From assembly GCF_000712035.1 (NCBI RefSeq), contig NZ_JONV01000006.1, forward strand, positions 248,001 to 312,000: DNA of 64,000 bases. Direction: 5' to 3'. Shown one piece after another: positions 8,420 to 17,246 of this stretch (the first letter of the stretch is position 1; every line of letters starts with the position of its first letter). The DNA comes from Salinicoccus luteus DSM 17002 (lineage in GTDB: Bacteria; Bacillota; Bacilli; Staphylococcales; Salinicoccaceae). Both the position numbers and the translations under genes were made by a program. The notes under the pieces were generated by a model. The model was given only the letters and a program-made list of their open reading frames with translations, did not search any database and was not told the origin of the DNA.

Positions 8420-9694
8420 ATGAAATTTGTTGAATTGACTGAAACGGAATATAGGAACTATATTGAAAAAGGGGAGGAATCCGCCTTCTTTCAAATGATA
8501 GAAAACAAGAAGAACCGGGAGATGGACAAACAGAAAGTCCGTCTGCTTGGAGTCAAGGATGAAGGAGGCACGGTCATAGCCGCCTGCCTGTTCACCCTGA
8601 AGAAGACCGTCATGGGCAAGTATTTCTATTATTCCAATCGTGGCCCCGTCCTGGACTACCACAACCATGAGCTTGTCCGCTTTTTCCTGCAGGCCCTCAC
8701 GAAATACTTGAAGAAGAACAACGGCCTCTATGTCAAACTGGATCCGAACTGGATCTACAGGAAGTACGATAAGGATGTAAACCCAAAAGAGGATTATCCT
8801 GCACAGGATGCGCTCATCCGCATAATGGAGGAGGAGGGATATGTCCATCAGGGGTTCACCCGGGGCTATTCCCGCACGTCCCAGGCAAGATGGATGAGTG
8901 TGCTCGATTTGTCCGGCCATGATGAGAAGTCACTGCTGAAGTCGTTTGATTCCCAGCGGAAGCGGAACATCAAGAAGGCTGAGAAGTATGGGGTGAAAGT
9001 GCGGTTCCTGGATGTCGACGAAATTGATATATTCATGGACCTCTATCTGGATACGAGTGAAAGGCAGGGATTCTTCACGCACCCGAATCCGCGTGAATAC
9101 TATTCCAACTTCAAGAAGGCATATGGGGATAAGGTACTGATCCCACTTGCCTATATAGAGCTTGATGAATACGTCAACAATCTATCAGAGCAGATTGAAG
9201 AGAATGAAAGCAAGCGGAATCAGCTGATGGAGAAGGAAAATAAGAACGACAAGACACTAAACAAAATTGCGGAGCTCGACAAGCAGCTCGACAAGATGAC
9301 GGAAGACAGGATGCAGGCGAGTGAAATACAGAAAAAAGAAGGCAACATCCTCAACCTTGCTTCGGGCATCTATTTCGAGACACCATATGAAATGGTCTAC
9401 AACTCCGGTGCGAGCTCCAGTGAATACGCCCATTTCGTCGGACCGTACATGATGCATTTCGAGATGATGAAGTACTGCATGGACAAGGGCACCAGCCGCT
9501 ATAATTTCTATGGAGTCAGCGGAGACTTCTCCGAAGATGGGGAAGACTATGGCGTGTACCGCTTCAAGCGTGGATTCAATGCAGAAATTGAAGAATTGGT
9601 TGGAGACTTTGTAAAAGTGATCAGCAAAGTGCCGTATAACCTGTACAAAGTGAAACGGAAAATTGAGCAGAAAGCCGCCGCAAAATCCAATTGA
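8420..9694 (+). CDS. femB: FemB-like aminoacyltransferase (interpeptide bridge)
   Basis: FemABX enzyme of 424 residues; in S. aureus FemB adds glycines 4 and 5. Diagnostic matches to FemB rather than FemA are LYVKLDPNWIYRKYDKD, QARWMSVLDLSG, SFDSQRKRNIKKAEKYGVKV, ILNLASGIYF and DYGVYRFKRGFN. The Lys/Glu/Asn-rich helical arm spans about residues 250-305. The C-terminus is basic. It lies between femA (8-nt gap) and the third paralogue, and the three genes are probably one transcript ending at the hairpin near 10,990. Confidence 0.95.
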   Translation: MKFVELTETEYRNYIEKGEESAFFQMIENKKNREMDKQKVRLLGVKDEGGTVIAACLFTLKKTVMGKYFYYSNRGPVLDYHNHELVRFFLQALTKYLKKNNGLYVKLDPNWIYRKYDKDVNPKEDYPAQDALIRIMEEEGYVHQGFTRGYSRTSQARWMSVLDLSGHDEKSLLKSFDSQRKRNIKKAEKYGVKVRFLDVDEIDIFMDLYLDTSERQGFFTHPNPREYYSNFKKAYGDKVLIPLAYIELDEYVNNLSEQIEENESKRNQLMEKENKNDKTLNKIAELDKQLDKMTEDRMQASEIQKKEGNILNLASGIYFETPYEMVYNSGASSSEYAHFVGPYMMHFEMMKYCMDKGTSRYNFYGVSGDFSEDGEDYGVYRFKRGFNAEIEELVGDFVKVISKVPYNLYKVKRKIEQKAAAKSN

Positions 9695-9720
9695 CGAGTA
9701 AAGGAAGGTTAGTTCCAACT

Positions 9721-10965
9721 ATGCAGACATCACCAATCCAAGAGGAGACTTTCAAAGCATTCATGGCGGGTTATGACAGCTACTGCCATTATCTGCATGA
9801 TCCTCTGTACTACGACTACATTTCAGGCGTCCAGGAGACCCATCTCCTTGGGCTTTACGAAGATGATGCACTCATCGGCGTATCCATGCTCAGTGGAAGG
9901 CCTGTCCTGAAACGCTACAGAATATTCACTTCGCATGCGGGTCCATTGATCAAGCCTTTCTCAAATGAACGGCTCCAATTTTTCCTGAAGGAAATAGATG
10001 AATATGCCAAAAAGCAGAACGGTCTCAAAATGATCCACTCCCCCTATTATATATACCAGATACGCAACAGCGAAGGGGAAGTCATAGAGAGCGAATGGAA
10101 CAACCATGAAATCGTAGACATCTATCGCAATCAGGGCTACAGGCATAATGGATTTACAAGACAGCTGGTGACGGACGAACTGCTGAGGCATCAGGCGGTA
10201 CTCGATATCACCAAGAGTGAAGAAGAACTGCTCAAAGGCATGGACAAGACGACCCGCTATAATACACGGGCGAGCGAACAGATGGGCGTCCGCCTCAGAT
10301 ATCTCGAAGAGAATGAATACGACAAATTCATCGACATATACAAGGATACGGAAGCGCGCATCGGTTTTGATCCTGTCAGCAGCAAAAAGATCAGAAACCT
10401 GCTCCATACACTGAAGGATCGTACCTATCTGACGTTGAGCTACATCGATCTCGAGGAGTATCTGGACAGGCTCACAGAAGAGCTTGATGCATTGGAGTCC
10501 GACCGCAGGGATATGCAGAATGAGATCGACAGCGGCAAAGGCACGAAACGTATGAAGGGACGCCTTAATGAACTGAAGGATCTGACAGCCAATAAGCAGA
10601 AGCGTATTGAAAAGATCAGGGGTGTGCAGGCGGAGTATGGAAATATCATAGAACTGTCTGTCGGTATGTATTACTACAACAACCATGAAATGGTGTACCT
10701 GTTCAGCGGGAGCTATCCGGAACACTCCATGTTCATGGGCACCAATTATACGACATGGCAGATGATCAAAAAGGCCAAATCGCTCGGCCTTGGACGATTC
10801 AACTTTTCCGGGCTGACCGGCGACTTCACAGAAGATTCAAAGGACTATGGTGTCTATAAGTTCAAGAAGGACTATGATCCCTTCATCGAAGAGCTGCCCG
10901 GCACATTCGAAAAGATTTTCAACAAGCCGGTATACAAACTGGCTGAGAAGCTCAAGAAGGTATAG
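9721..10965 (+). CDS. Third, divergent FemABX-family aminoacyltransferase
   Basis: 414 residues with the complete FemABX plan: first GNAT-like half, Lys/Glu-rich helical arm (about residues 250-310), then the second half ending in GRFNFSGLTGDFTEDSKDYG and the KFKKDYDPFIEELPG segment. It is clearly diverged from the two upstream copies (for example SHAGPLIKPF replaces SNRGPVxDY), and it is not FmhB/FemX-like at the C-terminus. It may be an FmhA/FmhC-type enzyme, which alters bridge composition or adds serine, but I cannot assign it. The ATG at 9721 has GGAAGG 12 nt upstream, a long spacing; a TTG at 9691 that overlaps the femB stop is the alternative. Confidence 0.85.
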   Translation: MQTSPIQEETFKAFMAGYDSYCHYLHDPLYYDYISGVQETHLLGLYEDDALIGVSMLSGRPVLKRYRIFTSHAGPLIKPFSNERLQFFLKEIDEYAKKQNGLKMIHSPYYIYQIRNSEGEVIESEWNNHEIVDIYRNQGYRHNGFTRQLVTDELLRHQAVLDITKSEEELLKGMDKTTRYNTRASEQMGVRLRYLEENEYDKFIDIYKDTEARIGFDPVSSKKIRNLLHTLKDRTYLTLSYIDLEEYLDRLTEELDALESDRRDMQNEIDSGKGTKRMKGRLNELKDLTANKQKRIEKIRGVQAEYGNIIELSVGMYYYNNHEMVYLFSGSYPEHSMFMGTNYTTWQMIKKAKSLGLGRFNFSGLTGDFTEDSKDYGVYKFKKDYDPFIEELPGTFEKIFNKPVYKLAEKLKKV

Positions 10966-10970
10966 ATGGA

Positions 10971-11001
10971 AAAGAAGCTATAGCAGTGCTATAGCTTCTT
11001 T
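10971..11001. terminator. Bidirectional intrinsic terminator after the fem cluster
   Basis: Perfect 14-bp stem (AAAGAAGCTATAGC and its complement) with loop AGT, followed by a T-rich tract. The stem includes the last codons and stop of the convergent symporter gene. Confidence 0.9.
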
Positions 11002-12737
11002 TCTTTATGCATTTCCTGAAGCAGTGTACTGTATTTGCTGTTCCAGCTCCTGTAGGAGATGATCCATAACAGAAGGATGAGCAGCACGAGCGCAATGGTG
11101 GCCGGCCAGAACCAGCCCGAAACGATGCCGTCGGCGTGTGAGAGACCGATGGGTGAAAACAATATATAACAGAAGACCATGGCACCCATCAGCAGAATCG
11201 TGACAGGAATTGCAAACTTCCAGGGCATCATGTCCACTTTGGGATTATGCGTGAAGTGATGAGGGACATCAAGCGGCCTGATGAAACCTGAAATCATCAT
11301 AATCAAGACGGCGAGCACGAACAGGATACCCTGAATATGGATGAAGCTGATATCAAAACTGAAGCCGAAAAGCATGGGGAATCCCCATATCAGCATGTAA
11401 TAGAGGACGACATGGACGACAATCGCAATCTTGGCACCGATGGGGGGAATGTACTTTGAGAATATGCCGACAAGGATGATTGCGATCACCGGGATGTTGA
11501 AAAAGCCGGTGAACTCCCTGATGATGTTCCAAAGCCCTTCCGGTGCACGCAGCAGGAGTGGGGCGATGAAGAAGGAAACGAGGGCAAGAAGTGTGCCGAA
11601 CCATTTGCTGACCCGTATCATTTCCCTGTCGGAAGCATCCTTCTTTATTTTCACCTTGTATAGATCATAGACGAACATTGTCGCGGCACTGTTGAGCAGT
11701 GAATTGAAACTTGAAAATACTGCACCGAGGAGTACAGCCAGGAAGAAGCCGCTCAGGATCGGCGGCAGCAGCTCGCTGATCAGAGCAGGATAGGCCAGGT
11801 CCATCGTCTCCAGTCCATCGCCGTAGAGATGATAGGCGATGATTCCTGGAATCATCATCATGAAGGGGACGAGAATTTTAAGGAATCCGGTGAACAGTGT
11901 GCCTTTCTGGCCTTCGGCAAGGCTTTTTGCACCGAGTGTGCGCTGGATGACATATTGATTCGTGCCCCAATAGAAAAGATTGGCGAAGATCATTCCAGTG
12001 AATATCGTGCCGAATGGTACAGAGTCTTCACTGGAACCGATGGCATTCAGCTTCTCAGGTTCTTCGGTGGCGATGGTCTTCATGCCGGCAAGCATATTCC
12101 CATCACCAAGAGCATGGAATCCGATGAGGGGAACCAGGAGCCCGATGATGAGGAGACCGACACCGTTCAAGGTATCAGATACAGCAACGGCCTTCAGTCC
12201 TCCGAATATTGCATATGCAGCTCCGATGATGCCGACAATCCAGATGACGATCCACATGGACTGTTCGAGTGACATGCCGAGAAGGGCGGGTACATCGAAA
12301 AGCTGCAGCACGGCAATTGCGCCGGAATAGAGGACCGAGGGAATGGTTACAAAAGTATATCCAAGCATGAATAGCAGGGTGACCATCATGCGTGTCCCTT
12401 CATCAAAACGGCTGTTTACAAATTCGGGCAGGGTGGTGAAGGCGCCTCCTATGTATCTTGGCAACAGAACGAGGGCAAGGATGATGACCGAAATCCCAGC
12501 AGTCACTTCCCATGCCATGTTGGACATATTCGCGTTGTACGCCTGGCCGTTCAGCCCAACAAGCTGTTCGGCGGAGAGGTTGGTGAGAACGAGGGAACCT
12601 GCTATGAAGCCGCCGGTCAGACCGCGGCCGGCAAGAAAGTATCCATCGCTGTCATTGATCGTGTTGCGCGTTCTGCGATAGGAGTACCAGGCGACAAAAG
12701 CCATGAACAGGATGCAGGTGAAAATGGTATAGGTCAT
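10989..12737 (-). CDS. SSS-family sodium:solute symporter (SGLT-like)
   Basis: Integral membrane protein of 582 residues with about 14 hydrophobic segments, from the solute:sodium symporter family. Signature regions are GYFLAGRGLTGGFIAGSLVL, NLSAEQLVGLNGQAY, the IFGGLKAVAVSDTLNGVGLL segment (family motif), FYWGTNQYVIQRTLGAKSL and SSFNSLLNSAATMFVYDLY. These resemble Vibrio SGLT and YidK more than the proline or pantothenate carriers, so a sugar or sugar-acid substrate is likely but not shown. It is monocistronic, and the stop lies in the terminator stem shared with the fem cluster. The 270-bp upstream gap holds the promoters for this gene and the divergent recombinase. Confidence 0.88.
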   Translation of the reverse strand: MTYTIFTCILFMAFVAWYSYRRTRNTINDSDGYFLAGRGLTGGFIAGSLVLTNLSAEQLVGLNGQAYNANMSNMAWEVTAGISVIILALVLLPRYIGGAFTTLPEFVNSRFDEGTRMMVTLLFMLGYTFVTIPSVLYSGAIAVLQLFDVPALLGMSLEQSMWIVIWIVGIIGAAYAIFGGLKAVAVSDTLNGVGLLIIGLLVPLIGFHALGDGNMLAGMKTIATEEPEKLNAIGSSEDSVPFGTIFTGMIFANLFYWGTNQYVIQRTLGAKSLAEGQKGTLFTGFLKILVPFMMMIPGIIAYHLYGDGLETMDLAYPALISELLPPILSGFFLAVLLGAVFSSFNSLLNSAATMFVYDLYKVKIKKDASDREMIRVSKWFGTLLALVSFFIAPLLLRAPEGLWNIIREFTGFFNIPVIAIILVGIFSKYIPPIGAKIAIVVHVVLYYMLIWGFPMLFGFSFDISFIHIQGILFVLAVLIMMISGFIRPLDVPHHFTHNPKVDMMPWKFAIPVTILLMGAMVFCYILFSPIGLSHADGIVSGWFWPATIALVLLILLLWIISYRSWNSKYSTLLQEMHKEKKL

Positions 12738-12880
12738 TCAATCAACTCCAGACAGTATATGTAATTTGTTTCTAGTATCTATATATTCTGAATTTGAAGA
12801 GATAAACATAGAAAAACAAAGAATATTAAGCGGACAGAGCGGAAAAATACGGTGTCTATTTAACGAGGGTTTTATAAACA

Positions 12881-12921
12881 TTAACAGTATTTAAACAAAA
12901 ACGATAAAAATGTTAATAAAT
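12881..12921. repeat. Inverted repeat ATTAACA...TGTTAAT upstream of the recombinase
   Basis: Two 7-bp arms about 25 bp apart in a very AT-rich stretch, 90-130 bp before the recombinase start. Resolvase genes often lie next to their own recombination site, so this could be part of a res site. It is equally plausible as chance in AT-rich DNA. Confidence 0.25.
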
Positions 12922-12934
12922 GTTGTGTTTTTAC

Positions 12935-12963
12935 TTGTCTTTTTTTCTCAGTCGAATTATACT
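12935..12963 (+). promoter_or_regulatory. Sigma-A type promoter for the recombinase
   Basis: TTGTCT (12935-12940), a 17-bp spacer, then TATACT (12958-12963). The start codon is 45 bp further on. Confidence 0.6.
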
Positions 12964-13007
12964 ATAACTATACCGTTTAAAATACATTTAAAGGAAGGTA
13001 TGGAAAA

Positions 13008-13571
13008 ATGAATAAAATAGGATATGCGAGAGTAAGTACGAAGGGGCAAAACCTGGAAAGTCAGCTGGATATGCTGCAGGAGGCCGGATGCATCAAGATT
13101 TTCTCGGAAAAGGTGAGCGGACGGAAGGCGGAGCGCACAGCACTTGAACAATGCTTGGAATACATGCGGGAAGGCGACACAATGGTAATCACCAAGCTGG
13201 ATAGACTGGGAAGGACCACAAAACAACTGATAGAACTGGCCACGACGCTGGAAAAACGCGGAATCGACCTTGAAATCATCAATATGAACGTGACGACGAA
13301 GGATCCGATGGGAAAGATGTTCTTTACGATGATGTCTGCATTTGCGGAACTGGAAGCGAGTCTGCTCAGCGAACGGACGAAAAAGGGACTGGAATCAGCA
13401 AGGGCACGCGGCAGAAACGGCGGCAGGCCCGGAATTGCGGATGACAAGAAAGCCATGATACAGTCATTGTATGATACACAGAAGTATACAGGGAAACAGA
13501 TTGCAGAAATGGTTGGTGTATCAAGAGCAACTGTATATAAAGTTGTAAATGAATCAAAAAACAATGATTGA
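13008..13571 (+). CDS. Solitary serine recombinase (Tn3/Tn552-type resolvase family)
   Basis: Site-specific recombinase of 187 residues. The catalytic domain has the serine motif YARVSTKGQNLESQ (nucleophile Ser10), the DRLGRTTKQL motif, and the long E helix MFFTMMSAFAELEASLLSERT. A C-terminal helix-turn-helix (about residues 160-182: TGKQIAEMVGVSRATVYKVV) binds DNA. It is full length and looks functional. No transposase, integrase or terminal inverted repeats were found nearby, so it is a lone gene rather than part of a recognisable transposon. The flanks are more AT-rich than the rest of the window, consistent with acquisition. AAGGAAGG precedes the ATG. Confidence 0.9.
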   Translation: MNKIGYARVSTKGQNLESQLDMLQEAGCIKIFSEKVSGRKAERTALEQCLEYMREGDTMVITKLDRLGRTTKQLIELATTLEKRGIDLEIINMNVTTKDPMGKMFFTMMSAFAELEASLLSERTKKGLESARARGRNGGRPGIADDKKAMIQSLYDTQKYTGKQIAEMVGVSRATVYKVVNESKNND

Positions 13572-13618
13572 TAAGCAACTGGAAATAGAACAATCAGTAA
13601 ACAGATGTTAAATGCCTG

Positions 13619-13645
13619 ATCCGGAAATGTTCCGGATTGGGTATT
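13619..13645 (+). terminator. Terminator of the recombinase gene
   Basis: ATCCGGAA, loop ATG, TTCCGGAT, then GGGTATTATTTTT. The T tract is interrupted, so strength is moderate. Confidence 0.6.
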
Positions 13646-13698
13646 ATTTTTGGCCAAATACTGGTAATTCTACAAGGTCTTATTTCTCCATATTATAA

Positions 13699-13729
<31 letters not shown>

Positions 13730-13990
13730 CTATATATCGAAAAGGAGTACCCTTTTTTATCTTCCTTTCTTCTTTCACTGGATTACAGCCATTATATCCG
13801 ATGCACTGGGCTTGTGTTGCGGCTGTTGCATATCCGGAGCGATAAGCTGATCCGTCGTTCCTTTGGCTATATTATATACGGAAATAATCGGTCCTGGAAT
13901 CTGTTATATGCAGTTATCTGTGAATCCATTGGATTTCATTAAACCTGTCTATCATGTATGTACATGTTATAACGGATCCTCTGTAGATAT

Positions 13991-14019
13991 AAAAAAACAG
14001 CTACATCATTTGTAGCTGT
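13991..14019 (-). terminator. Terminator of the small membrane-protein gene
   Basis: On the minus strand ACAGCTACA and its complement (loop of 5 nt) are followed by a run of seven T, directly after the 14027-14365 gene. Confidence 0.85.
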
Positions 14020-14026
14020 CCAATTT

Positions 14027-14365
14027 CTATCTTCTTCTGTTGCTCCGTGGCTGTTCAGGTGCATCCATTCCATCTGTTCCTGGATCTTCAGCTGCGACTT
14101 CCTTTTTCCTTCTGCGCCCTCTGATATACAGCCAAGTCAAGATGCTCACAATCAATGACAGTATCCCGAGGAACACTGCGTAGCCCATCAGCGGTTCCCA
14201 GTTGGTTTCTTCTATAAAATTCGGCACGATAAATGCTGTCAGCCCCATGATAAGAAAAACGATGAGCGGCATGATTATATACTTCTTCACACTCATTACA
14301 AATAATATGCTGACGATGATGACGAGCAGTATGCTTATAATATAGAAACTTGCGTTCTGGATCAT
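14027..14365 (-). CDS. Hypothetical membrane protein with basic tail
   Basis: About 112 residues with three hydrophobic segments (roughly residues 6-24, 28-45 and 58-80) and a cytoplasmic tail that opens with GRRRKKE and ends RSNRRR, Pro/Glu-rich between. I do not recognise the family. The start at 14365 is chosen because GGGGGT lies 7 nt upstream; the frame is open further, but the extension (to 14581) runs over the divergent pepF promoter and has no site. The divergent neighbour is pepF. Confidence 0.6.
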   Translation of the reverse strand: MIQNASFYIISILLVIIVSILFVMSVKKYIIMPLIVFLIMGLTAFIVPNFIEETNWEPLMGYAVFLGILSLIVSILTWLYIRGRRRKKEVAAEDPGTDGMDAPEQPRSNRRR

Positions 14366-14492
14366 TCCATTCACCCCCATGTTGGCTTTTCCATATTCAT
14401 ATTCTCTTAATTGCATCTTTTGAAACCTTTTGCATGTGGCTTTATGAATAGCTATTTCAAAAATAAAGATTTTAATTTTTTGAATTTTCATG

Positions 14493-14527
14493 TATAATGG
14501 CTTTAATACTTCGGTTTCCGAAATTAA
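14493..14527 (+). promoter_or_regulatory. pepF promoter with an operator-like dyad
   Basis: TATAAT at 14493-14498 has only a weak -35. Directly downstream, at the expected transcript start, is the dyad TTCGGTTTCCGAA (14510-14522) inside an outer TTTAAT/ATTAAA pair. A repressor could bind here, or the RNA could form a short 5' hairpin. Confidence 0.4.
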
Positions 14528-14542
14528 AGGAGTGTCAAAATA

Positions 14543-16348
14543 ATGGAACAATTGAAATCCAGAAATGAAGTTGAAGAGCAATATACATGGAATCTGACCG
14601 ATCTGTTCGCATCTGACGAAGCGTTCGAGCAGGCTGTGGAAGATATCCGTCCTGAAGTGGGAAATTTCAGCACAAAATATGCGGGTAATCTGACCGATGC
14701 TTCGGTTGCAGTTGAAGCGATCGAAGATTTCAAAGGTCTCATGGAGTCGCTGGTGCCGATTGGTGCATACGCAAATCTTAGACTGTCTTCAGATCAGGGG
14801 GATGCATCGGCACAGAGGCTGAGTGGCCTTGCAAGCAATATCGGTACATACTTCAGCAGTGAAACGAGCTTCCTGACGAGCGAACTGCTGCAGAGGGATG
14901 AATCTTTCCTCAAGGAGATCAAGACGCAGGCTCCGGGGTTTGAAAAGTTTGTGGATGAACTGCTGAAGAACAAGCCATACCACCTGGATGCAAAAGTTGA
15001 AAAGGCACTTGCCTCCTACTCCACTGTGTTCGAAGGACCATACAGCCTCTATCTGAAAACTAAGCTTTTGGACATCGATTTTGGTACGTTCACAGCCAAC
15101 GGACAGGAGATCCCCCTCTCCTACCTCGCCTTCGAAGGCGAGCTTGAAAGCCATGAAGATACTGAAGTGAGGCGGAATGCTTTCCGTGCGTTCAGTGACA
15201 AGCTTGCGGACTACCAGCATACGACGGCGGCGACATACGACCTCCAGCTGAAGCAGGAGAAGACGACGGCAGATCTCAGAGGCTTCGACTCGGTCATCGA
15301 TTACCTGCTCCACCGCCAGGATGTGGACCAGACGCTCTATAACCGTCAGATCGACATGATCATGAGTGATCTTGCACCGCACATGAGGCGCTATGCGAAC
15401 CTGCTCAAACGTGTCCATGGTCTGGAGGAGATGAAATACGAAGATCTCAAAATCTCACTCGACCCGTCCTCAGAACCTGAAATCAGCGTCGAGGAGTCGA
15501 GGAAATACATTAATGATGCGCTCGGCATCATGGGGGAAGACTACATCAACATGGTCAATCGCGCCTACGATGAGCGCTGGATCGACTTTGTGAAAAACAA
15601 GGGCAAGTCCACTGGTGCCTTCTGTTCGAGCCCATACGGCTCCCATCCCTTCATTCTGATATCATGGACATCACTGATGACCGAGGTGTTCGTCCTTGCC
15701 CATGAACTGGGTCACGCAGGCCATTTCTACAATGCCAACCGGGAACAGAATGTGTTCGATGCTAGAAGTTCCATGTACTTCATAGAAGCACCGAGTACCA
15801 TGAATGAAATGCTCATGGCCAACCACCTGCTTGAGAATTCGGACGATCCGAAATTCAAGCGCTGGGTCATCAGTTCCATCATTTCAAGGACGTACTACCA
15901 CAACTGTGTCACCCACCTGCTTGAAGCTGCCTATCAGCGCGAAGTCTACAAGAAGGTGGACAACCATGAGAGTGTTTCTGCACCGGAACTGAACCGCCTC
16001 AAACGTCAGGTGATCGAGGAATTCTGGGGGGAAGATGTAACGATCACCGAGGGCGCCGAACTCACATGGATGAGGCAGCCGCACTACTACATGGGACTCT
16101 ATCCGTACACATATTCCGCCGGTCTGACCATTGCGACCGCAATGAGCAAGCGGGTGCTGAACGAAGGGCAGCCTGCCGTCGATGACTGGCTGAAGGTACT
16201 CAAGGCCGGAGGTACGAAATCGCCTGTCGAGCTTGCAAAGATGGCGGGGGTCGATGTAACAACGGACCAGCCACTTCGTGATACGATCGATTATATCGGG
16301 GAACTTGTGGATCAGCTTGAAGCCCTGACGGAAGAAATAGAAGGATAG
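14543..16348 (+). CDS. pepF: Oligoendopeptidase F (M3 zinc metallopeptidase)
   Basis: Cytosolic zinc peptidase of 601 residues that cuts short peptides. The active-site motif HELGH is in VLAHELGHAGHFY (about residues 389-401), and the downstream glutamate ligand lies in FIEAPSTMNEMLMANHLLE. The N-terminal helical domain and the C-terminal EGAELTWMRQPHYYMGLYPY segment are typical of PepF. The length matches the family. AAAGGAG precedes the ATG by 8-10 nt. It is monocistronic, with a terminator directly after the stop that is shared with cvfB. Confidence 0.95.
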   Translation: MEQLKSRNEVEEQYTWNLTDLFASDEAFEQAVEDIRPEVGNFSTKYAGNLTDASVAVEAIEDFKGLMESLVPIGAYANLRLSSDQGDASAQRLSGLASNIGTYFSSETSFLTSELLQRDESFLKEIKTQAPGFEKFVDELLKNKPYHLDAKVEKALASYSTVFEGPYSLYLKTKLLDIDFGTFTANGQEIPLSYLAFEGELESHEDTEVRRNAFRAFSDKLADYQHTTAATYDLQLKQEKTTADLRGFDSVIDYLLHRQDVDQTLYNRQIDMIMSDLAPHMRRYANLLKRVHGLEEMKYEDLKISLDPSSEPEISVEESRKYINDALGIMGEDYINMVNRAYDERWIDFVKNKGKSTGAFCSSPYGSHPFILISWTSLMTEVFVLAHELGHAGHFYNANREQNVFDARSSMYFIEAPSTMNEMLMANHLLENSDDPKFKRWVISSIISRTYYHNCVTHLLEAAYQREVYKKVDNHESVSAPELNRLKRQVIEEFWGEDVTITEGAELTWMRQPHYYMGLYPYTYSAGLTIATAMSKRVLNEGQPAVDDWLKVLKAGGTKSPVELAKMAGVDVTTDQPLRDTIDYIGELVDQLEALTEEIEG

Positions 16349-16350
16349 AA

Positions 16351-16384
16351 AAAAACGGTAATCGAAATTTCGATTACCGTTTTT
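16351..16384. terminator. Bidirectional intrinsic terminator between pepF and cvfB
   Basis: A perfect 34-bp palindrome with A5 at one end and T5 at the other. It overlaps the cvfB stop codon. Confidence 0.9.
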
Positions 16385-17246
16385 CTTTGAGCAGTGTCTC
16401 CCTGGAAGTCTGTTCGACTTTCCCCTCTTTCATCAGGCGGCCGAGTGCGCGCTTGAAGGAGCCTTTCGACATATTGAATGCTTCTTTGATGTCCTCTGGT
16501 GAACTCTTGTCGTTCAGTGGCATGCGTCCGCCATTTTTAGTGATGTAGTCCAGCAGCTTTTCGCTGTCGGCATCCATCTTCTTGTATGCCTGCTGTATGA
16601 AGGAACCGTTGATTTCCCCCTTGTCGTTGATGCCGATGACCCTGAACTTTTTCAGTTCGCCGAGCCTCGGTTCATCCTCGCGCTCGCTCTCATGCACAAA
16701 AACCTTATGCCCATCTTCGGTCAGAAGGAAGGTGCCGATGCGGAGGAGGCGGTACGGACGCCCTTCCATCCACTTGTTCTTCAGTTCCTCAAACTTCGAT
16801 GCTTCAACCGGCGTGAAGCGTTCTGCAGCTTCATTTTCGGTGATGAGCCTGCCGTAAAGCTGGCTGTCGCTTTCCGCCCGCAGTTTGAGATACAGCTTGT
16901 CGCCTTCCTTCGGCCACACGCTCTTCACTTTGGGAAGGTCGATCCACGGCACCAGTATCTCCCTCGGTACGCCGATATCCACATAGGCCCCATCCCTGTT
17001 CACTTCCGTGACAGTGGCATAGCCATACTGTTCGACGGAAGCGTCGGGGACGACGGGTGCCGCAAACAGTTCGCCACTTCTGTTCGGATAGATGAAGGCG
17101 CTGACCTCCTCTCCGATTTCGTACTCCCTGTCCGAAGTCGAGGCGTTCATCCTTATATAGAGTGCGTCCTCCGTCTTCAGATGATAGGTGGAACCTTCCT
17201 TCTTAATCACTTCCAAAAATTGTACTGTACCTGATATCTGGTTCAT
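16374..17246 (-). CDS. cvfB: S1-domain RNA-binding protein CvfB (conserved virulence factor B)
   Basis: 290 residues, the usual length for CvfB/YitL. In S. aureus it binds RNA through S1 domains and affects haemolysin and other virulence gene output. The S1 parts are visible: YGYATVTEVNRDGAYVDIGV followed by PREILVPWIDLP, and a second S1-like block around residues 150-215. The C-terminal winged helix (about residues 225-290) contains LNDKSSPEDIKEAFNMSKGS and FKRALGRLMKEGKVEQ. Its start overlaps the stop of the upstream sirtuin gene by 4 nt, so the two are coupled. Confidence 0.92.
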   Translation of the reverse strand: MNQISGTVQFLEVIKKEGSTYHLKTEDALYIRMNASTSDREYEIGEEVSAFIYPNRSGELFAAPVVPDASVEQYGYATVTEVNRDGAYVDIGVPREILVPWIDLPKVKSVWPKEGDKLYLKLRAESDSQLYGRLITENEAAERFTPVEASKFEELKNKWMEGRPYRLLRIGTFLLTEDGHKVFVHESEREDEPRLGELKKFRVIGINDKGEINGSFIQQAYKKMDADSEKLLDYITKNGGRMPLNDKSSPEDIKEAFNMSKGSFKRALGRLMKEGKVEQTSRETLLKEKR

